8,173 nt of DNA, from contig JACQMZ010000035.1 in the NCBI GenBank assembly GCA_016203345.1, positions 1 through 8,173 of the forward strand. The letters are read 5' to 3'. Below the pieces are notes generated by a model that was not told the origin of the DNA, ran no database searches, and saw only the letters and a list, made by a program, of their open reading frames with translations. Of the stretch, positions 1 to 6,444 are shown one piece after another. This DNA is from Candidatus Woesearchaeota archaeon. Lineage in GTDB: Archaea > Nanobdellota > Nanobdellia > Woesearchaeales > ARS49. A program made the position numbers and the translations under genes. The stretch's first letter is position 1, and every line of letters begins with the position of its first letter.

Positions 1-46
1 ATTTTGTGCACTTTGGTAGTATAGCAAATCTCACAAAATCCTCCAT
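1..46 (-). CDS. Possible N-terminus of a gene running off the left edge
   Basis: On the minus strand an ATG at 46-44 opens a frame that stays open to the window edge, reading M-E-D-F-V-R-F-A-I-L-P-K-C-T-K (15 codons). It lies downstream of aIF2-gamma on the same strand. I see no convincing Shine-Dalgarno sequence, and the start lies between the arms of an inverted repeat (23-63), so the first codons would be structured in the mRNA. Fifteen codons are too few to name a product and the frame may be open by chance. Confidence 0.2.
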   Translation of the reverse strand, partial: MEDFVRFAILPKCTK

Positions 47-63
47 TATTAATGAGATTTGCT
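23..63. repeat. Perfect 11-bp inverted repeat (hairpin)
   Basis: AGCAAATCTCA at 23-33 is exactly complementary to TGAGATTTGCT at 53-63, with a 19-base loop. It lies in the non-coding stretch downstream of aIF2-gamma. It could be a transcript 3'-end structure or a regulatory site for a gene to the left. Its core AAATCTC/GAGATTT recurs in the hairpin at 4650-4697. Confidence 0.6.
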
Positions 64-80
64 TTAAGACCCAAAATGTG

Positions 81-122
81 AATTTCCCTGAGTGAGCGCT
101 CAGAGCGCGAACTCGGGAAATT
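81..122. repeat. Long near-perfect hairpin downstream of aIF2-gamma
   Basis: AATTTCCC (81-88) pairs with GGGAAATT (115-122). After one unpaired T, GAGT (90-93) pairs with ACTC (111-114). Inside that, GCGCT (96-100) pairs with AGCGC (104-108) around a 3-base loop. This gives about 17 base pairs in one 42-base element. It lies 57 bases past the aIF2-gamma stop, so it may stabilise or end that transcript. A TTTT run follows it on the minus strand, at about 73-76. It could also be a copy of a dispersed palindromic element. Confidence 0.55.
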
Positions 123-179
123 CGTGTCCTCGAAAACCCCTCAGAGGAGCAGCCGATAACAGAACCTAAACACGTACCG

Positions 180-1481
180 TTATTCTTTGATGAGTCCGTA
201 CCCAATCAGCCGCCAGCGTTGTCCGACATTTCTGGATATGGTTACGCGCGCTCCTGGATCAGCGCACACAGGCCGCTTGAGAGTGCACGTCACAATCTTT
301 TTCGCCAGATCTCGTACAATGCCGACTGTTGCCGCGGAATTCACGTTAAGCATGAGAATCTCTCCTATTTTTATTGGTTCAACTACGAGCTTGTCCTTTG
401 CTCCCACGACGCGTTCAAGAAGATTGGGTTCCAGCTTGAGCGTGTACCATACGTTTGGCAGTTTGCCTGGGCGTGAGACGACTGCGCCGACGAGCTTGTC
501 GCTTTTCACGATATTCGGGTCCAGTTGGGTGAGCATGGCGGCAGTGCCTCCCGGCCGAATCGCTTGAACATCAGCTCCGCCGCTCATGAGGCTGACGATT
601 GTGGTGCGCAGGGGTTTCCACACTTTTTGGTTTTTTTCCTCAACTTCATAACCTGGAAGAATTTCAATGGCGTCGCCAGCGCGCAGCACGCCTTGTTTGA
701 GGGTGCCTCCGATGACTCCTCCCTGCATGTCTTTTGGCAGCCGTCCTGGCTTGTTGATGTCAAAGCTTCGAGCAATGTAAAAAACAGGTTTGGCTTCAGG
801 GTTTTGCGGAGGCCGCTTAAATTTCTCTGTGATGTGCTGCAGAAGGATGTCGATGTTGATGCCGTGAAAGGCGCTGATGGGGATGATGGGTGCGTTTTCA
901 AATGCTGTGCCATTCAGGAATGTTTTGATGTCGTCATGGTTTTTTTTCGCTTGTTCTTCAGTGACGATGTCGATTTTGTTTTGTAAAACAATGAGGTTTT
1001 TGATGCCCATGATTTCCAGCGCGGTGACGTGCTCGCTCGTTTGCGGCTGCGGGCATTTCTCATTTGCCGCGACCAACAGCAGTGCGCCGTCCATGATGTT
1101 TGCCCCGCAGAGCATGGTTGCCATGAGGCTCTCGTGCCCTGGAGCGTCGACGAGGCTTATTTTGAACGCTTGGGCAATTGGCTTTTTGCACGCGGCGCAG
1201 ACTGGCTGGGTGCTGTACGCGTCTGCCCCAGTGCACGTTGTGCACTTGTAGATGGAAACGTCTGCATATCCAAGGCGGATGGTGATGCCTCGCTTGATTT
1301 CTTCCGAATGCGTGTCAGTCCATTTGCCGGAAAGCGTTTTCACAAGCGTAGTTTTTCCGTGGTCAACATGGCCGACCATGCCGATATTGAGTTCAGGCTG
1401 ACTGGCGAACACTGCAGGATCGACAGGCTCCTGCGGCTTTTCGGCTTTGTGTTCTTCCTCTGCTTTCTTTTTCGCCATCAT
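180..1481 (-). CDS. eif2g: Translation initiation factor aIF2, gamma subunit
   Basis: This is the GTPase subunit of the aIF2 heterotrimer, which delivers initiator methionyl-tRNA to the small ribosomal subunit in the cytoplasm. Counting from the ATG at 1481 (433 aa), the G-domain motifs are G1 GHVDHGKT (37-44), G3 DAPGH (112-116), G4 NKID (158-161) and G5 SA (193-194). A zinc-knuckle of the gamma family follows switch 1, with cysteines at 80, 83, 95 and 98. Domains II and III fill the rest, and the length is normal for the family apart from a Lys/Glu-rich N-terminal extension of about 30 residues. The frame is open to a TTG at 1493, but the TATA box at 1502-1511 lies only about 13 bases from that TTG. 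The adjacent ATGs at 1481 and 1478 sit where a leaderless transcript should begin, so one of those is the likely start. No Shine-Dalgarno sequence is visible. Confidence 0.97.
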   Translation of the reverse strand: MMAKKKAEEEHKAEKPQEPVDPAVFASQPELNIGMVGHVDHGKTTLVKTLSGKWTDTHSEEIKRGITIRLGYADVSIYKCTTCTGADAYSTQPVCAACKKPIAQAFKISLVDAPGHESLMATMLCGANIMDGALLLVAANEKCPQPQTSEHVTALEIMGIKNLIVLQNKIDIVTEEQAKKNHDDIKTFLNGTAFENAPIIPISAFHGINIDILLQHITEKFKRPPQNPEAKPVFYIARSFDINKPGRLPKDMQGGVIGGTLKQGVLRAGDAIEILPGYEVEEKNQKVWKPLRTTIVSLMSGGADVQAIRPGGTAAMLTQLDPNIVKSDKLVGAVVSRPGKLPNVWYTLKLEPNLLERVVGAKDKLVVEPIKIGEILMLNVNSAATVGIVRDLAKKIVTCTLKRPVCADPGARVTISRNVGQRWRLIGYGLIKE

Positions 1482-1501
1482 CGCGGATAACAAGAAGACG
1501 G

Positions 1502-1511
1502 TTTATAAATA
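1502..1511 (-). promoter_or_regulatory. TATA box of aIF2-gamma, overlapping the mutase stop
   Basis: On the minus strand this reads TATTTATAAA. Its centre is about 24-27 bases before the ATG ATG pair at 1481/1478, which predicts a transcript starting at or next to the start codon. The TAA stop of the upstream mutase (1505-1503) lies inside the box. The factor can therefore be transcribed independently of the glmS-mutase operon, although read-through is also possible. Confidence 0.6.
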
Positions 1512-2843
1512 TTGGGTTAAAGCCTGTGATCCAGCAATAATTCTTCTGAGTTCTGCGAGCTTTTCATCCAGCATTGTTTGTGTCTTGGCTTCAACGACTA
1601 GTCTCAGCACAGGATCATTTTGGGATGGCCTGGCGTTAAACCACCAGTCGGTGAAATCCAGTGTGATGCCGTCGAGCGTGTCAACTCGCGCGCCGGGATA
1701 GTGGTCTTTCAACAATTTCATCATTTTCTCTCTATCTTCAACGTCAAAATTAATCTCTCCAGAGTGTGCGTACACGGCAAATGGTTTTGCCAGTTCTGAA
1801 AGTGGTTTGTTTTCTTGCGACAGGAGACTGAGGATCAGGAGCAAGGTGATGTCTGCGCTTTCCGCGTACTGGTTGTCACGGATGAAAAAGTGGCCGCTTA
1901 GTTCGCCGCCTATGATCGCGTTGTGTTTTTTCATGAGCGGCTTGATGAGTGCATGGCCGACAGGGGTGCGCATGGCTTTACCGCCGTGTTTTTGTATTGT
2001 TTCCGGCACTGTTCGTGTGGAGCGAAGGTCGTACAGTATAGTTGCGTTTTTTTGCCGTTTGAGAAACTCCAATGCAAGAAGTCCAAGAATTTTGTCACCT
2101 GTTATGATCTTTCCGTTTTCATCTACAAAGAGGATGCGGTCGCAGTCCGCGTCATACGCGGCGCCTAAGTGCGCACGGTGCTTCTTGACGGCAGCTTGGA
2201 GATCTTTGAGATTTTCAGGCTTGATGGGGTTTGCTTCGTGGTTTGGAAATCGTCCATCTGGTTTGAAAAACAGCGGAATCAGCGTGCACGGGATATGTTT
2301 GAATATTTCTGTGCATGCCAAACCACCCATGCCATTGCCTGCGTCAGCGACTACAGTGTACGGCTTGAGCGGGGTGGTTATGAACGAAAGGCAGTGTGTT
2401 ACGTAGTCTGCCAGTATGTCGACTTTCCGCGTAGTGCCTTTGCTGATCGGCGTTGGAAAATGACCTGCTTCCACAATCTTCTTGATGTCCAGGAGTCCTG
2501 TGGCTGTTCCTACAGGTTGGGCTCCTTGTCTGCAGAATTTTATGCCATTAAATTCTTTCGGCATGTGAGAAGCAGTGATCATTGCAGCAGGGCCGTTCTT
2601 GCTGACATGGTAGAGCATGGGCGTGCTGCAAAGTCCGATGTCGATGACATTCGCGCCTTGGTCGGTGAGTCCTTTGACCATGGCTGTGAAGAGGGTGGGC
2701 GAGCTTAGTCTGCAGTCTTGGCCGACACGGACTTCTTTGCACTTGGCATACAGCACGAAAGCTCGTGCGATTTCATACACGTTTTTCTCGTTGAGATCAT
2801 CAGGCACTTTTCCTCTGATATCATATGTTCGAAAGATTTCCAT
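1503..2843 (-). CDS. Phosphohexomutase, phosphomannomutase/phosphoglucomutase family
   Basis: An alpha-D-phosphohexomutase (446 aa, normal length) that interconverts hexose 6- and 1-phosphates through a phosphoserine enzyme. It has an FRTYDIRG start like AlgC/ManB proteins. The phosphoserine loop is TASHMP (90-95, Ser92) and the metal loop is DADCDR (231-236). The sugar-binding loop is GGELSGH (312-318) and the C-terminal phosphate-binding loop is RPSQNDP (405-411), followed by LRLVVEA. All four catalytic loops are present. Two differ from the usual form: SHMP instead of SHNP, and SQNDP instead of S-G/N-T-E-P. Its ATG is one base after the glmS stop and is preceded by a GGTG Shine-Dalgarno (2854-2851), so it is translated from the glmS operon. 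The sequence resembles PMM/PGM enzymes more than bacterial GlmM. Next to glmS, however, glucosamine-6-phosphate is a plausible substrate. Substrate choice is inference. Confidence 0.93.
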   Translation of the reverse strand: MEIFRTYDIRGKVPDDLNEKNVYEIARAFVLYAKCKEVRVGQDCRLSSPTLFTAMVKGLTDQGANVIDIGLCSTPMLYHVSKNGPAAMITASHMPKEFNGIKFCRQGAQPVGTATGLLDIKKIVEAGHFPTPISKGTTRKVDILADYVTHCLSFITTPLKPYTVVADAGNGMGGLACTEIFKHIPCTLIPLFFKPDGRFPNHEANPIKPENLKDLQAAVKKHRAHLGAAYDADCDRILFVDENGKIITGDKILGLLALEFLKRQKNATILYDLRSTRTVPETIQKHGGKAMRTPVGHALIKPLMKKHNAIIGGELSGHFFIRDNQYAESADITLLLILSLLSQENKPLSELAKPFAVYAHSGEINFDVEDREKMMKLLKDHYPGARVDTLDGITLDFTDWWFNARPSQNDPVLRLVVEAKTQTMLDEKLAELRRIIAGSQALTQYL

Positions 2844-2844
2844 C

Positions 2845-4608
2845 TTACTGCACCGTCACGCTTTTCGCCAAATTTCTTGGTTTGTCCGGGTCGCACCCTC
2901 TGAGAATCGCAAGATGGTATGCCAGGAGCTGAAGTGGGATGCAGAGGAGAAGTGCCAGGCCGTCTGGAACGTGGGGAATCTCAATGTAATGATCAAAGAC
3001 AGGATTTGGCTGGGAATCTATGCCGATGATGACTCCCTTTCTGCTTTTGATTTCCATGGCGTTGGAAAGGATGCGTGTGCGTGTTTCTGGCGTGACAAGC
3101 GCAAGTGTGGGCACTCCCTCCCTGATGAGCGCCAGTGTGCCGTGTTTGAGTTCGCCGCCGGCAAATCCCTCTGCGTGGATGTAACTCACTTCCTTGATTT
3201 TAAGCGCGCCTTCAAGAGCGCACGCGTACGCGTAGTCTCTGCCGATAACGAAATAGTCTGTTGTGCTGTACGTTTGTTCGGCGATGCGTTTGATGATAGA
3301 GGCTTGAGTGAGGAGAACGTGCTGAATGTGAGCGGCAAGCGTGTTAAGTGTCATGTGCGCTTTGGTGAAATTGCCTTGTATGGTGTTGGCGAGCAAGTAG
3401 AGTAGCGCTACTTGTGCAGTGTATGTTTTCGTGGCAAGCACGCATCGTTCAGTGCCTGCGCGGATGTAGAGCGTGTGGTCTGCGAGGCGCGTGAGGCTTG
3501 TGCCTGGCACGTTGACCAGTGCCAGAACGGTTGCTTTTTTTTCCTTCGCGTGCCTGACTGCTTCCAGGACGTCTGCTGTTTCTCCTGATTGTGAGAGTGC
3601 AATAAGGAGTGTGGCGTCGTCAAAGAATGGCGTGTAGCGGGTATGTTCTGAGCTGAGGAAGCATGTGGCGTTGATGTGTGCGACTGTTGAGAAGATGTTG
3701 CTGGCGGCCATTCCTGCATGGTAGCTGGTTCCGCACCCGGTAAAGTAGACGTGTTTCGCCGAGGTGATTGCGCGGGCCAGGAGTTCGAATCTGTCTGCTG
3801 GCTGGTCTATGGTGCGGAGGAGTACTCTTGGCTGTTCAAGAATTTCCTTGAGCATATAGTGCTGAATGCTGGGGTCTTCTTCGTCATCGACGTCAACTTC
3901 CATGGCGTGGTAGGGGATTTCGACTTGCGCGGCAGAGTCCAGCGAGTACAGGAGAACAGTTGAGGTGATAAAGCCATAATGATAGTCTGGAAGAATGATC
4001 ACGTTGTTCGTGTACTTGGCAAAAGCGGAAACGTCACTGGCAACAAAGTGCTCATTGCCGCCTTTGCCGATGACAAGAGGGCTTCCTGCTTTGGCGAATG
4101 CGATTTCGTCGTAGTCTTCGTGTAAAACGATGAGGGCGTAGCTGCCGTGAAGGTGCTGTAGCGCTGTTCTGATCGCGTCATGGTAGGCATATCCCTTTGA
4201 CAGGTAGAGCTGAATGAGGTTTGGGATGACTTCAGTGTCAGTGCCGCTGGAAAACGTGAATCCCTCGTGGGAAAGGAGGGATTTGAGATCTTCCCAGTTG
4301 TCAATGATGCCGTTGTGGATGACTGCGATTTTTCCGTCGTTGGACAGTTGCGGATGCGCGTTCGTTGTTGTGACTGCACCGTGTGTTGCCCAGCGCGTGT
4401 GCCCCACTGCAAGGTTTGTTCTAGTGAGGGGCAAATCTTCTGGCCTGAAATCGCTGACAGCGCCCACTTGTTTGAACACGACAAGCTTATTGACTGCGAG
4501 GATGGCTATGCCAAAACTGTCATAACCCCGATATTCGAGTTTCTTGAGACCGTGAAGAACAACAGAGGTCGCGTCCTTGCCGCCGCGATACCCGATAATG
4601 CCGCACAT
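2845..4608 (-). CDS. glmS: Glutamine--fructose-6-phosphate aminotransferase (isomerizing)
   Basis: Makes glucosamine-6-phosphate from fructose-6-phosphate and glutamine, the first step to UDP-GlcNAc-type sugars. The frame opens at 4632, but the true start must be the ATG at 4608. This gives MCGIIGYRGG, so that Met removal exposes the N-terminal nucleophile cysteine (587 aa; E. coli GlmS is about 609). The glutaminase half shows HTRWATHG (70-77), HNG (98-100) and SGTDTE (121-126). The first SIS domain has GCGTSYHAG (291-299) and LSQSGETAD (338-346). The second has IKEVSYIHAE (471-480), GGELKHG (484-490) and the closing NLAKSVTVQ. By match to the E. coli enzyme, Glu473, His489 and Lys582 are the isomerase residues, at the same spacing. 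The last residue is Gln where Glu is usual. It is first in an operon with the phosphohexomutase and carries its own TATA box. Confidence 0.97.
   Translation of the reverse strand: MCGIIGYRGGKDATSVVLHGLKKLEYRGYDSFGIAILAVNKLVVFKQVGAVSDFRPEDLPLTRTNLAVGHTRWATHGAVTTTNAHPQLSNDGKIAVIHNGIIDNWEDLKSLLSHEGFTFSSGTDTEVIPNLIQLYLSKGYAYHDAIRTALQHLHGSYALIVLHEDYDEIAFAKAGSPLVIGKGGNEHFVASDVSAFAKYTNNVIILPDYHYGFITSTVLLYSLDSAAQVEIPYHAMEVDVDDEEDPSIQHYMLKEILEQPRVLLRTIDQPADRFELLARAITSAKHVYFTGCGTSYHAGMAASNIFSTVAHINATCFLSSEHTRYTPFFDDATLLIALSQSGETADVLEAVRHAKEKKATVLALVNVPGTSLTRLADHTLYIRAGTERCVLATKTYTAQVALLYLLANTIQGNFTKAHMTLNTLAAHIQHVLLTQASIIKRIAEQTYSTTDYFVIGRDYAYACALEGALKIKEVSYIHAEGFAGGELKHGTLALIREGVPTLALVTPETRTRILSNAMEIKSRKGVIIGIDSQPNPVFDHYIEIPHVPDGLALLLCIPLQLLAYHLAILRGCDPDKPRNLAKSVTVQ
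2851..2854 (-). promoter_or_regulatory. Shine-Dalgarno of the phosphohexomutase gene
   Basis: On the minus strand GGTG lies seven bases before the ATG at 2843, inside the last codons of glmS. GGTG matches the archaeal anti-Shine-Dalgarno sequence. This fits internal-gene translation in an operon, in contrast to the leaderless-looking first genes. Confidence 0.5.
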
Positions 4609-4630
4609 GATGACCAAACTTCGACTGGAC

Positions 4631-4638
4631 ATATAAAA
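4631..4638 (-). promoter_or_regulatory. TATA box of glmS
   Basis: On the minus strand this reads TTTTATAT. Its centre lies about 26 bases before the glmS ATG at 4608, predicting transcription from the start codon itself. That supports the 4608 start over the in-frame codon at 4632, which would lie inside the box. Confidence 0.6.
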
Positions 4639-4649
4639 GACTTATGAAT

Positions 4650-4697
4650 ACAAAATCTCGACTTCGGCGACTTTGTCGCCTCAGTCAGAGATTTTGT
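4650..4697. repeat. Strong hairpin between two divergent promoters
   Basis: ACAAAATCTC (4650-4659) pairs with GAGATTTTGT (4688-4697). GACT (4660-4663) then pairs with AGTC (4683-4686), leaving one bulged A. GGCGAC (4666-4671) pairs with GTCGCC (4675-4680) around a TTT loop. This gives about 20 pairs in 48 bases. It lies upstream of both the glmS and the surface-protein TATA boxes and so is probably outside both transcripts. A DNA operator or a boundary element is therefore more likely than a terminator or riboswitch for either gene. Confidence 0.65.
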
Positions 4698-4706
4698 GAC
4701 AAACAA

Positions 4707-4715
4707 TTTTTAAAT
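4707..4715 (+). promoter_or_regulatory. TATA box of the surface-protein gene pair
   Basis: TTTTTAAAT is centred 26 bases before the ATG at 4737. This spacing again predicts a leaderless message and selects 4737 over the in-frame TTG (4725) and GTG (4731). Confidence 0.55.
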
Positions 4716-4736
4716 GAGTAATTCTTGTGTGTGCGC

Positions 4737-5657
4737 ATGTGGTTTTTGGCGATCTTTGTTGTGATGGCAAGCGCAGGATATGCAGAATGCCGCGAACTGC
4801 CATCCGTGATCAATGAGAGCATGACTCTTTGTTCGGAGACGTATGATGTTACTGAAGGAGTTGTCATGTCCGCAGATAACGTCGTCCTGGATTGCGGGAC
4901 AGCTATCCTGCGAAACACGCGGCAGGGTCGCGGGATTGTTGCGGAAAACAGAAAAAGCATAACGATTCAAAATTGCAACCTGGTGATGTTTGCGACAGGA
5001 ATATATTTTCGAAACGTGTCCCGCGCGATGGTGACCAGAACTAATTTTGTCAAGAATGACATTGCGATGATGCTGGAGGACTCGTACGAGAACTGGATTG
5101 CCGGCAACACGGACAAGAGTTTGCAGACGCCAGTGGTTATCGTGCAGGGAAAATTCAACACGTTTCAGTTTGACAATAAGCGCGTGGAAGGCTCCTTGTG
5201 TGACGGCAACGTGTGCAACAGCCAGGACACGTTGAATCCATGCGTGAGTTTTGATGGGTATTGCAGTTCGGTGTGTAGCGCTGCGTCTGACGAGGATTGC
5301 AAGATTCCTGTGGCAGTGTCTGGAAAAACAGTGACTGAAGTGAAAGTCGATGCAGGTGAGTCCAAAAGATTAGCTGCTGCTGTGGAAAACATTCAGAAAA
5401 TCGAGGAGTCTATACGAAATGAGCTTCCTCAGCAGGCATCTGTGACGCCTGTGCAGAGGAATGTGTCAGTTATTCCGATGATAATTATTGCTGCCGTTCT
5501 GGTCGGCTTCTCAGTTTTGGTTGTAATGAAGAATAAGGGTGCAGAAGATCAAGAGTGCAAACCACAACAGCCTGTTAAACCAAGCGTGGTGAAGCCCGTA
5601 GTAGTTTCGCCAGCGCTTGCACCGTCACTTGTCAAGAATTTGCCGAAGTCAAAATAG
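4737..5657 (+). CDS. Secreted, membrane-anchored right-handed beta-helix protein (paralogue 1)
   Basis: Surface protein of unknown function, 306 aa from the ATG at 4737. Residues 1-16 form a signal peptide ending A-G-Y-A, and the mature protein starts E-C. Residues of about 28-135 look like a short right-handed parallel beta-helix (NosD/pectin-lyase-like): successive coils carry V-x-L-D-C, I-T-I-Q-N-C and G-I-Y-F-R-N-V-S motifs. Cysteines 18, 32, 53 and 80 lie in this part, and a second cluster (155, 160, 169, 176, 180, 188) follows. A charged, probably helical stretch (about 195-230) leads to one membrane segment (about 245-264), then a Pro/Val/Lys-rich tail of about 40 residues inside the cell. 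No sugar-cleaving active site was recognised, so it may bind or form structure. Three N-x-S sequons (N26, N93, N242) could be glycosylated. The frame also allows GTG 4731, which would add an Arg to the signal peptide. It is followed after 21 bases by its paralogue. Confidence 0.8.
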   Translation: MWFLAIFVVMASAGYAECRELPSVINESMTLCSETYDVTEGVVMSADNVVLDCGTAILRNTRQGRGIVAENRKSITIQNCNLVMFATGIYFRNVSRAMVTRTNFVKNDIAMMLEDSYENWIAGNTDKSLQTPVVIVQGKFNTFQFDNKRVEGSLCDGNVCNSQDTLNPCVSFDGYCSSVCSAASDEDCKIPVAVSGKTVTEVKVDAGESKRLAAAVENIQKIEESIRNELPQQASVTPVQRNVSVIPMIIIAAVLVGFSVLVVMKNKGAEDQECKPQQPVKPSVVKPVVVSPALAPSLVKNLPKSK

Positions 5658-5668
5658 CAATTGTCAAA

Positions 5669-5674
5669 AGAGGG
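5669..5674 (+). promoter_or_regulatory. Shine-Dalgarno of the second surface-protein gene
   Basis: AGAGGG ends four bases before the ATG at 5679. It decides the start in favour of 5679 over the in-frame TTG at 5661, and the ATG directly begins a good signal peptide. Confidence 0.5.
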
Positions 5675-5678
5675 TTTC

Positions 5679-6275
5679 ATGAAAAATGTTATGCTTATGG
5701 TCATTTTACTTTTAGCTGGCGCAGTTTCCGCCCAGTGCGAGAAGGCGGCAAGCGGGATGGCGATTGATCACTCGCTGAAACTTTGTTCGCAAAACTACGT
5801 GTTTGAGGAAGGCTTGAAGGTGATTGCGGACAACGTGGTCGTGGACTGCAGCGGAGCAGTCATTCAGGGCATGCGCAAAAACGGCACGTTTTCCGGCGCT
5901 GGCATTACAGTGGCTGGACGGACGAATGTGACGCTAAACAAGTGCCATTTGGTGAATTGGAATCAGGGCATTAACATAGCAGACAGCGTAGTTGTGAGCG
6001 TGGCGAAGGCACACCTTATTCGTAATAGCATGGGGATTCGGCTGGCAAACTCGGCAGGCGTTAGAGTGCAGGATTCAAACGATATTAGCATCGAGCGGAC
6101 TGTGCGTGCGGTGAACTCATCTGGAAACTGGCTGCAGTTTGAGAACAAGAAGTTGGTGGGAGAAGAATGTTTGATGAATGTGTGCAACGCAGAAAATGGT
6201 CAGCCGTTTGTAAATCTTGATCTTGGCGTTTTTGAGCAGGTGCTGATCGCCGTGATTAATGGATGGCTCTTGTAA
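5679..6275 (+). CDS. Secreted right-handed beta-helix protein without anchor (paralogue 2)
   Basis: Function unknown, 198 aa. The signal peptide is residues 1-18, ending A-V-S-A before Q-C. The rest aligns with the upstream protein: K-L-C-S-Q-N-Y matches T-L-C-S-E-T-Y, A-D-N-V-V-V-D-C matches A-D-N-V-V-L-D-C, and L-Q-F-E-N-K-K-L-V-G matches F-Q-F-D-N-K-R-V-E-G. Cysteines 20, 36, 57, 89 and the pair 154/159 correspond to 18, 32, 53, 80 and 155/160 of the neighbour, so the disulfides are probably shared. A five-residue insertion lies before Cys89. Beta-helix coils are visible as G-I-T-V-A, G-I-N-I-A-D-S and G-I-R-L-A-N-S. It lacks the second cysteine cluster, the membrane segment and the tail, and ends in a short hydrophobic stretch (about 184-198). 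The end is a real stop: TAA TAG TAA in frame (6273-6281). It is 21 bases after the first gene and probably co-transcribed. Confidence 0.78.
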   Translation: MKNVMLMVILLLAGAVSAQCEKAASGMAIDHSLKLCSQNYVFEEGLKVIADNVVVDCSGAVIQGMRKNGTFSGAGITVAGRTNVTLNKCHLVNWNQGINIADSVVVSVAKAHLIRNSMGIRLANSAGVRVQDSNDISIERTVRAVNSSGNWLQFENKKLVGEECLMNVCNAENGQPFVNLDLGVFEQVLIAVINGWLL

Positions 6276-6320
6276 TAGTAAAGTGCAGAAATTATCGAAA
6301 TCAAATGGAAACGAGTTGTC

Positions 6321-6342
6321 AAAACATGTTGGAAAATGTTTT
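6321..6342. terminator. Possible bidirectional terminator hairpin
   Basis: AAAACAT (6321-6327) pairs with ATGTTTT (6336-6342) around an 8-base loop. It lies where the plus-strand surface-protein operon and the minus-strand frameshifted gene converge, overlapping the last codons of the latter. T-runs are present at the 3' arm in both directions. The stem is A/T-rich and weak. Confidence 0.3.
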
Positions 6343-6399
6343 CATAAAGATCTGTCCCAAGCGCCCCCTTAGGCTGGCTATTCCGCGAGCACGGCCGTA

Positions 6400-6444
6400 G
6401 TTGTTGAAGTTGTCGTTGGAGTTGACGTTGTTGATGTTGTCGTC
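6400..6444 (-). repeat. Asn/Asp-coding triplet-rich stretch
   Basis: The plus strand shows about seven GTTG/GTCG units spaced by multiples of three. The minus-strand frame reads this as DDNINNVNSNDNFNN, a low-complexity linker near the C-terminus of the frameshifted gene. It is a candidate for slippage-driven length variation. Confidence 0.5.

Noticed and set aside
1..179. tRNA, C/D-box RNA or riboswitch in the left non-coding stretch
   Set aside because: GGTAGTATAGC resembles a D-arm, but no cloverleaf or C/D box pair could be formed; only the two inverted repeats are supported.
1482..1493. TTG start for aIF2-gamma adding Leu-Ser-Ala codons
   Set aside because: It lies too close to the TATA box to be on the transcript; tandem ATGs occur at the expected distance.
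1807..3405. Several plus-strand open frames of 80-260 codons across the mutase and glmS
   Set aside because: They are antisense to strongly recognised enzymes and their proteins look like Cys/Arg/Ser-rich mirror frames.
4609..4632. Eight extra N-terminal residues on GlmS
   Set aside because: GlmS needs cysteine directly after the initiator Met, and the upstream start lies in the TATA box.
4785..4792. Lipoprotein lipobox at the signal peptide of the first surface protein
   Set aside because: The cysteine is preceded by Ala-Glu, not a small residue, so ordinary signal peptidase cleavage plus a C-terminal membrane segment fits better.
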